64,000 nucleotides of DNA from Zobellia nedashkovskayae (GTDB taxonomy: Bacteria > Bacteroidota > Bacteroidia > Flavobacteriales > Flavobacteriaceae), in contig NZ_JADDXR010000002.1 in NCBI RefSeq assembly GCF_015330125.1, forward strand, positions 4,414,685-4,478,684, read 5' to 3'. Position 1 is the stretch's first letter; every line of letters begins with the position of its first letter. The notes below the pieces were generated by a model, which searched no databases, was not told the origin of the DNA, and worked only from the letters and a program-made list of their open reading frames with translations. Below are positions 54,801-61,132 of the stretch, piece after piece. Made by a program: the position numbers and the translations under genes.

Positions 54801-56129
54801 CAAACCTGGTGTTCCTTCTGCACCAATAAGCAAGGTTTTCTTATTATCTATATTTGTTTCGGTAATAGCAAATGTCCTGGGTATTAAAGAAAAATGTTGA
54901 AATTTATTATAGTTGCCATCATCATCGTTTTTGAGCTGCATATTCAGCCCGCCACCTTCAGTACCAACCCATACCGTTCCATTGCTATCCTCATACATTG
55001 CCCTAATTTTATCATAGCTCAAACTCTGAGGGTCTGGGGTATTTCTAACATTTAAGAAAGGTTTTTTTCCAGAATCAAAAGTATTGATCCCCCCACCATT
55101 GGTACCCACCCAAACAATACCGGTCTCGTCCAGGAATAATGATTTTATTATGTTTTTACTAATACTACCAACATCTCTTGAATCATAGGTAAAGCGTTTA
55201 ACCAACTGAGGAATCTTATCTTGAGAAGTATTTTCAAAATAGAACAGCCCCTCATCGGAACCAGCCCACAAGCGATTGTTATTATCTACCAAAATGTTAT
55301 TAATATTGGCATCATAAACCTTTGCAAGCTCTTTTCCTTTGACTTGGCAGAATAGGCCTACGTTAGTTGCTATGACAAGCCTTCCTAAGTTGTCCTCGGT
55401 AATACTTCTTACGATACCGTCAGGGAGTCCAAGCGATTTGTTTACTTTTCCAAAATAATCTTTACCATTTGGGTCTTTCTTTAACTTAAAAAGACCAGTT
55501 GCTCCTCCAATCAATATTTGCCCATTCTTGTCTTCATAAATAGTATAAATTGAGCTACCATCCCACCCTAAAACAAAGGGATCTTGCTCAGAACTAAAAT
55601 GATGAAATTCTACTTTCTTGGATGATGCGGACAGATCAACCATATCGAGACCATCAATAGCACCGACCCATAAACGATTTTTACTATCCTTAAATAAAGC
55701 AGTAATATGATTTCCTATTAAGCTAGATGCATTTTCTTCATCATTAAGATAAGATGTAAACTTACCGGTTGCGGCATTATAGAAATTGAGTCCGCTACCT
55801 GTTGTACCCACCCAAAGATTACCTGTTTCATCACCGGTAATAGCAGAAACTAAATTGCTGCTAATACGATTAGGTTTATTTGCACTTGGATTGTAAACCG
55901 TAAACTTATACCCATCATACTTATTGAGTCCGTCATGCGTACCAAACCACATGAAACCCTGTTTGTCTTGATAAATTGCATTAATATCACTTTGCGAAAG
56001 TCCGTCACTTGTTGTAATGTGTTTGAAACTGATATGGTTTTGTGAATAACATAATGTATAAGAAAATAAAACGCACGAAAGAATCCATATCGCTTTTAAG
56101 AATTGCTTACTATTCACCAGTATTTTCAT
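51894..56129 (-). CDS. Hybrid two-component system sensor-regulator (HTCS)
   Basis: A 1411-residue one-protein signalling system. Order: signal peptide; about 14 periplasmic Reg_prop propeller repeats (WVGTxGGGL type) to near residue 720; Y_Y_Y domain to about 815; membrane helix about 825-846; HisKA with H881 (NISHEFRTPL); HATPase to about 1110; receiver domain with D1204 (ILTDILMP); AraC-type DNA-binding domain about 1300-1405. HTCS proteins bind a specific oligosaccharide in the periplasm and activate the nearby PUL. Gene order susC-susD-FG-GAP-HTCS-sulfatase indicates control of this second SusCD module. Confidence 0.96.
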   Translation of the reverse strand: MKILVNSKQFLKAIWILSCVLFSYTLCYSQNHISFKHITTSDGLSQSDINAIYQDKQGFMWFGTHDGLNKYDGYKFTVYNPSANKPNRISSNLVSAITGDETGNLWVGTTGSGLNFYNAATGKFTSYLNDEENASSLIGNHITALFKDSKNRLWVGAIDGLDMVDLSASSKKVEFHHFSSEQDPFVLGWDGSSIYTIYEDKNGQILIGGATGLFKLKKDPNGKDYFGKVNKSLGLPDGIVRSITEDNLGRLVIATNVGLFCQVKGKELAKVYDANINNILVDNNNRLWAGSDEGLFYFENTSQDKIPQLVKRFTYDSRDVGSISKNIIKSLFLDETGIVWVGTNGGGINTFDSGKKPFLNVRNTPDPQSLSYDKIRAMYEDSNGTVWVGTEGGGLNMQLKNDDDGNYNKFQHFSLIPRTFAITETNIDNKKTLLIGAEGTPGLYLLDISNPKNVKESDLVSQGLMGGVFSLLNDSKENIWIGTYTSGIHRWIKKEDGKGFTKSTFKSYPKQPNALPSNIIRDILEDSEGNIWFATGGGLSMVNAIERYKKQPKFETYKNDKKNAKSISHNYILSLYQSTAGDLWIGTFGGGLDKFIPGKEGEEDAFVSYSIRDGLPNNVIKGILEDREGNLWLSTNMGLSKFNPKNETFKNYNESDGLQDNEFQELACLKRADGEMLFGGINGFNAFYPEEINDNEQPAETVITDLLVSNTSVRIGEKVNGNVILEKSINQIDNVKLGYKQNNFSFEFAALHYAAPLKNKFAYMLEGFDNDWVQTTSGKRFATYTNLEPGNYTFKVKASNNDGLWDQSPSEIKIKITPPIWQSSGAYLFYGLLVLGVLWLFWRYTFIRTSKKHQLELNHLEKAKSEEMQQVKLEFFTNISHEFRTPLTLIKGPLEYLRKDGSKVSQTKVQEQYNIMYKNTNYLLKLVNQLLDFRKIDQGKMHLVVRNSNVVEFIQEVGQPFQFLAHKQNVNFSISSTEDPLMSWFDHDALEKIMNNLLSNAFKYTPDGGHINVEMSTEEATNLKGQTKNVVIKVRDSGFGIAKNRVNTIFERFNTQDKKDRRNLQGAGIGLSFTKNLIELHQGSIVVKSKPNKGTNFVVRLPLDKETFMNIPEVSIKEVSESDFLVRSSETESFAIGINDEILDEDVSKSRPKLPILLMVDDNADIRMLVKQALDSDYVIYEAENGKQALKMAKSLMPNIILTDILMPVMNGTEFAEKLKTDKETSHIPIVMLTAKASEESEIENLKMGVEGYIRKPFDMELLQLTLSNILKQRDELRKQFTRNITLQPTEITVTSVDESFLQAAIEIVEKHMMNTDFNVEMLVKEMGYSRSNLYMKFKEITGLSSSEFIRNIRLKRAVQLFEQSDLSVKEIMYKTGFNTASYFSKCFKKQFGVIPSEYVAKLKDKKQPLR

Positions 56130-56184
56130 TTATTATTTTAAGGAGCAAAAAGATTTGCTGTAATAGTTTATTATTAAAGAAAAT

Positions 56185-59100
56185 CTATTTTCTCTGTTCT
56201 ATCAATAAAAGAGAGTCATTATTTACAGAAAAAATAAAAGCTGGCTTTTTCTGATCGCCAATATTTATAGATTTAATATCCTTTATTTCTCCTGGAGCAT
56301 ACAATCCACTTTCATTCATGTCTAAAAGTTCAAAATCGTTTTTGACACCACCAACCAAAACCAACCCTATTCCAGAATCATTTCTAGGTGTTTCCACTTC
56401 AGCTTCATATAGATTACCACCAATAAGCATATCCGGAAATTGATCTCCATTATAATTAAAGATTTCAAATTTATTAATTGATGAAAATTGAGCTCGTTTA
56501 GGTAACTCGTGGATTATAAATTCACCATTTTTATTTTCAATCCATGAATTGGCAAATGTTTTAGCTTCATAATGTAAAGCCTTTTTTAACATTTTTTCTC
56601 CGTATATATCATTTAAATTAGCATTTGCAAAGGATTCAAAAGTCTCAAACCTTTTCTTTATTGCAGGAACCTGTTGAGACGAACACTCTCTTCCTCTCAA
56701 AGGTAAAATAGTTCCTTTTTTTCTATAACTTAGAACGATATCCATAGTCCCATTTTCATCAAAATCATTTGCATAAACTTCAAATGGGGTCTTTTCATTT
56801 GCTTTATACTTATAATTTAGCCCCAAATTCCCAGCAAAATAATCCATATCTCCATCAGCATCAATATCCACTTTTTGTAAGCTATACCACCATCCAGTAG
56901 TATTTTCAAAACCTAATTCATTTGTTACATCTTTAAAACTTCCTCCAGTATTTTTAAAAAACCTAATAGGCATCCACTCTCCTGTAACAATTAGGTCTAT
57001 TTCATTATCGTCATTAAAATCGTCCCAAATAGCAGAAGTGACCATTCCTAACTCAGACAATTCAGGGGCTATTTCTGCTGTAACGTTAGTATATTGTAAT
57101 TCTAAATCTTTTCCTCCTTCATTTTTAAGAATATAGCTTTCCGGAGAGAACGGATATTTACCCGGTACAATTCTACCTCCAATAAATAAGTCTAAATCCC
57201 CATCGTTGTCATAATCTGCGCTAACAATTTCTTGTCCACTAGCTATAATTACAGGAAGTGCCTTTGTACTTTTTACAAAACCCTGTGGCGTATTTATATA
57301 TAATCTATCTTGATAATAACCTGAATTTACAGAAGTATGGTTACCACCATTTACAATGTATAAATCTAAATCTTTATCATTATCCGCATCAAAAAGTAAA
57401 ACACCTGTGTCTTCATACTGCGAATCCGTTTCCCATGGTCCTGCCAATAATTCAAAACCACCATTTTCATTTTGCACATACATTGCAGACTGACTACCTT
57501 TTGCATTACCAACAAAAAAATCTTCCAATCCATCTGAATTTATATCTCCTGTAGCTACTTTTGCACCTAACTGAGAATACCTATGAGGCAGTAAAGGTTC
57601 TGTTTTAAAATCATCATAAGCATCTTCAATATGTATAAAAGAAGGATTGATTTTATTTGAAATGTTCGCAAAAGAATACTCTCTGTCAATAATAGGAATA
57701 GTGCTGGTTTTTAAAGAGTCATATTTAATTTTAATTTCTTGATTAGAACTTACATTTTCTACCAGCTGCGTTTCTCCGTTTGGCCAAATAACTTTTACAG
57801 AATTATCTGTTTCAGCTTGCCAGAGTCCAAAATGAACAATTGGTTCTACACTAGACTGGTATCCTCTGGTTAATGTTAGCTCCTGAGTTTGTTTGTTGAT
57901 CTTCTCGTTAATAACAACTTTAGCCCCTAAGGCAAAAGGATTGTTTTTTTCTCCTTGAAGTCTTACTCTCAGGTAATTATTATTTTTTATGTTTTTGTTT
58001 TCATAAATAGATGCCGGTGCATCCATATTATTTATTACCAAATCTAAATCGCCATCTAAATCTAGATCTGCATATGCAAACCCATTAGAAAAACCAGCTT
58101 TATCCAATCCCCACTCTTCACTTACGTTAGAAAAAGAAAGGTCTTTGTTATTAGCAAAAGCAAAATTTGCAATAGGAGTACTAGGCATTAATCTGAAATC
58201 TTTGTTTTTATTTTCACCAAAAAAAGTTTCAGATTTGTATTTGGCATTAACGTCATTATTATTTACATCTCTTTTAACCCCATTGGATATAAACACATCT
58301 TTCCATCCATCATTATCAAAATCCGCAAATTGCGCTCCCCAGCTCCAGTCTGTGGTAGACATATTGGAAAACCTTGATACTTCACTAAATACTGGTATTT
58401 TATCCTGATTTACCCCGTTGTTTAATTGCAACGAGTTTTGCATGTACTGATAATTGAAACCATAGTCTACTGACTCATAAAAAGTTTCAGGACTCATGCT
58501 CGCCATATTAGTCTTAGAACGTTTATAATCCGCAGCAGTCATATCAACCTGAAGAATATCTACTAAACCATCATTATTAAAGTCATTAACATCCATACCC
58601 ATACCAAACATAGATGTATGCCTAGCTGCTTTTCTAGAAACCTCCGTAAAGGTACCGTCTCCATTATTTTGGTATAAATAATCAGGTACATTGAAATCAT
58701 TACTTAGGTACAAATCCTTATATCCGTCATTATTAAAATCTGATGCAACTAAGCCTAGAGTTAGTCCAAAATTCTGAACTCCAGATTCTTTCGTAACATC
58801 AGAAAATGTTCCATTCCCATTGTTTTCGTATAAATGCCCAGAATCTTCATGGACATTCAAGTTCATTTTATTCTTATAATAATTATTTCCTTTGCTCACT
58901 AAAACATTTGGATAATTAGCCACAAAAAGGTCTAAAAGTCCGTCGTTATTATAATCGAAAAATGTAGATTGTATAGAAATACTTTCATCTGCAATTCCAT
59001 AAGAAGCAGCTTTTTCCGCAAAAGTATTGTCTCCGTTATTAATAAACAATTGGTTTGCGGTAGTACTAAACTTGCCGGATACGCTTAAATAAATATCTAG

Positions 59101-59475
59101 ATAGCCGTCATTATTTACATCGGCCATTGTGGTACCGGAATACCATCTATTATCACCTGCAATACCAGCTTTTTCCGTGATATCTTCAAATTGCAAATTA
59201 CCCTTGTTAAGATATAATTTATTAGGAGTTAAGTTACCTGTGAAATATATATCAGATAATCCATCATTATTAATATCTCCTATAGACACTCCCGCCCCTA
59301 GGTATAGATAAGGGAATGAAAAGTAATTTAAAGTGTCATTTTCAATAATAGTATTAGAAAAATCTACCCCAGATACCGTAGGGTCTATTTCTATAAAATT
59401 TTTACTTATAGCACTTTTCTTAGTGCAAGAAAAAACTATAAGCAAAACAATTAATGAAGCAATTATCTTTCTCAT
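56185..59475 (-). CDS. Second giant FG-GAP/VCBS lipoprotein with ASPIC/UnbV domain
   Basis: A 1096-residue lipoprotein (lipobox FSC, C17) built like the protein at 14233-17586: dense DxNxDGxxD repeats (DINNDGLSDIYF near 65; DVNNDGYLDIYLS near 115) and an ASPIC/UnbV-like stretch at about 530-580 (TRGYQSS; VIWPNGETQLVENV). Shared blocks such as LLPHRYSQLGAKVATGDINSDG also occur in the paralogue as LLPHKLSQLGPS. It lies between SusD and the HTCS, as its paralogue lies between SusD and the TPR regulator. A surface glycan-binding or signalling adaptor role is inferred; nothing is proven. Confidence 0.85.
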   Translation of the reverse strand: MRKIIASLIVLLIVFSCTKKSAISKNFIEIDPTVSGVDFSNTIIENDTLNYFSFPYLYLGAGVSIGDINNDGLSDIYFTGNLTPNKLYLNKGNLQFEDITEKAGIAGDNRWYSGTTMADVNNDGYLDIYLSVSGKFSTTANQLFINNGDNTFAEKAASYGIADESISIQSTFFDYNNDGLLDLFVANYPNVLVSKGNNYYKNKMNLNVHEDSGHLYENNGNGTFSDVTKESGVQNFGLTLGLVASDFNNDGYKDLYLSNDFNVPDYLYQNNGDGTFTEVSRKAARHTSMFGMGMDVNDFNNDGLVDILQVDMTAADYKRSKTNMASMSPETFYESVDYGFNYQYMQNSLQLNNGVNQDKIPVFSEVSRFSNMSTTDWSWGAQFADFDNDGWKDVFISNGVKRDVNNNDVNAKYKSETFFGENKNKDFRLMPSTPIANFAFANNKDLSFSNVSEEWGLDKAGFSNGFAYADLDLDGDLDLVINNMDAPASIYENKNIKNNNYLRVRLQGEKNNPFALGAKVVINEKINKQTQELTLTRGYQSSVEPIVHFGLWQAETDNSVKVIWPNGETQLVENVSSNQEIKIKYDSLKTSTIPIIDREYSFANISNKINPSFIHIEDAYDDFKTEPLLPHRYSQLGAKVATGDINSDGLEDFFVGNAKGSQSAMYVQNENGGFELLAGPWETDSQYEDTGVLLFDADNDKDLDLYIVNGGNHTSVNSGYYQDRLYINTPQGFVKSTKALPVIIASGQEIVSADYDNDGDLDLFIGGRIVPGKYPFSPESYILKNEGGKDLELQYTNVTAEIAPELSELGMVTSAIWDDFNDDNEIDLIVTGEWMPIRFFKNTGGSFKDVTNELGFENTTGWWYSLQKVDIDADGDMDYFAGNLGLNYKYKANEKTPFEVYANDFDENGTMDIVLSYRKKGTILPLRGRECSSQQVPAIKKRFETFESFANANLNDIYGEKMLKKALHYEAKTFANSWIENKNGEFIIHELPKRAQFSSINKFEIFNYNGDQFPDMLIGGNLYEAEVETPRNDSGIGLVLVGGVKNDFELLDMNESGLYAPGEIKDIKSINIGDQKKPAFIFSVNNDSLLLIEQRK

Positions 59476-59494
59476 GCTTAAATATAAATAATAT

Positions 59495-59527
59495 AAAAGG
59501 GAACCGTTAATTCACGGTTCCCTTTTA
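59495..59527 (-). terminator. Terminator between second susD and FG-GAP gene
   Basis: The stem AAAAGGGAACCGT / ACGGTTCCCTTTT spans 59495-59526 with a short loop. It lies just after the SusD stop (59547) and about 20 bp before the FG-GAP start. On the minus strand a T-rich run follows. It should reduce read-through into the sensor genes. Confidence 0.78.
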
Positions 59528-59546
59528 ATTTACAGACTATTGATCA

Positions 59547-61115
59547 TTAGTAACCTGGGTTTTGTTTAAACCCTTCGTCATTATTATTACCGTCTAATTC
59601 TGAAAGAGGAATTGCAAGGTATTCTCTTCCTGGTTTGTAAGAGCTTGTACCACCACTTTCTGATTTTAAATCTGGATTATCTACAATTCTGGATTTAACC
59701 CTATCCCAACGAAGAAGATCAAAGTAACGTGTACGTTCAAAAGTTAATTCCTTTACACGTTCATCTTCTATATCTTGCATTGTTATTACTGCATGCGGAG
59801 CTAAGTCTGCTCTTTCGCGAACTTCATTAATAGCATTTAACGCGGCAGTTGTAGAACCGTTTAACATAAATTCTGCTTCAGCAAACATTAAAAGAACATC
59901 TGCATATCTTAATATTCTTAGGTTGTTTCCAGAACTGTGCCATCCGCCATCTCTAGATTCTTCTTTACCATTAAATTTCCAATCTGCATATTTATTACCA
60001 AATATATTTGTACCGGAAGCATCAAAAGCATCTGCATAAGATGTGTTAAGGTAAGTTCTTGAACGTAACGTATCTCCTTCGTAAATTGTAGAATCTTCAG
60101 TATTCCAGAAGAAAGTTGTATACGTTCTTGGGTCATTTTCACCATTAACAGTCTGCTCATCCAAAAATAAATCAAGAGCCCATTGATTAACTCTCATAGT
60201 ATTTTGGTTTGTATATCCTACTGGAGCCAAGTCGGCCTGGTAAGCTGAACCAGAACCACTACTGGAAGCATCTGCTCCCCAACCTTGGTTACCATCAGAA
60301 ATTAACTGAATTTCAAATAAAGATTCTTTATTGTTTTCAAATTCCTCTGTGAAATTATCAGCATAATCATCCATTAATTCAAAACTTCCATCCATAACCT
60401 TAGAAAATTCTGCTTTAGCCTCCGAATATTTTCCTTGGTATAAATAGACTTTTCCTAACAAACCTGTAGCAGCTTTGGCTCTAGCTCTTCCTGTTTGTTC
60501 TGCAGGCCAAGAGTTTGGCAACATAGCTTGTGCTTTTTTCAAATCTTCCTCTATCAGCGCCCAAACATCAGCAGGTGGTGCTTGTGGTAGTAACTCCGGA
60601 GCTTCCATTTGGTCTACTGGAATTGTTATTATAGGTACATTTAAAAAATTATTAACTAAATTAAAATAATTAAAACCTCTAATAAAGTAAGCTTCTCCTA
60701 GTATGCTTTCTTTCTCTGCAGCATCCATTTCTATATTAGGAACGTTAAACAGAACATCATTAGCCCTAGAAACACCTCTAAATTGTGCTTCCCACATCCA
60801 TTTTGGAGCGTTACGATCTGCGGTAGCATTGAAGGCACCTGCAGCTGTTCTATCCGAAGAGTTAAAACCGTTTACAACATCATCTCTGTAATCTGAAAGG
60901 AATACTTCGAATCTAGAGTAATAGGTTATTGCTAAAAAAGGGCTATAAGCTCCCAAAATAGCTTTATTTGCATCTTCTGCTGTACCCCAAAATGATGATG
61001 GCACAAGAATATTTGGATTATCCTGATTTAAAGCATCATCAGAACAATTTATATTTAGGGCTAAAAGAGCAAACATAGCCAGCACACCCTTTATTGTTAT
61101 CTTATTATTTTTCAT
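59547..61115 (-). CDS. SusD-like glycan-binding lipoprotein, second copy
   Basis: A 522-residue RagB/SusD protein with lipobox INC (about C24). Typical segments: EAYFIRGFNYFNLVNNFLNVP near 140, LLGKVYLYQGKYSEAKAEFSKV near 217, ILRYADVLLMFAEAEFML near 415 and VKELTFERTRYFDLLRWDR near 460. It ends in KQNPGY. It forms the lid of the SusC encoded 17 bp upstream. Low similarity to the first SusD suggests a different oligosaccharide ligand. Confidence 0.95.
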   Translation of the reverse strand: MKNNKITIKGVLAMFALLALNINCSDDALNQDNPNILVPSSFWGTAEDANKAILGAYSPFLAITYYSRFEVFLSDYRDDVVNGFNSSDRTAAGAFNATADRNAPKWMWEAQFRGVSRANDVLFNVPNIEMDAAEKESILGEAYFIRGFNYFNLVNNFLNVPIITIPVDQMEAPELLPQAPPADVWALIEEDLKKAQAMLPNSWPAEQTGRARAKAATGLLGKVYLYQGKYSEAKAEFSKVMDGSFELMDDYADNFTEEFENNKESLFEIQLISDGNQGWGADASSSGSGSAYQADLAPVGYTNQNTMRVNQWALDLFLDEQTVNGENDPRTYTTFFWNTEDSTIYEGDTLRSRTYLNTSYADAFDASGTNIFGNKYADWKFNGKEESRDGGWHSSGNNLRILRYADVLLMFAEAEFMLNGSTTAALNAINEVRERADLAPHAVITMQDIEDERVKELTFERTRYFDLLRWDRVKSRIVDNPDLKSESGGTSSYKPGREYLAIPLSELDGNNNDEGFKQNPGY

Positions 61116-61132
61116 TTTTCTTATTTTTTTTA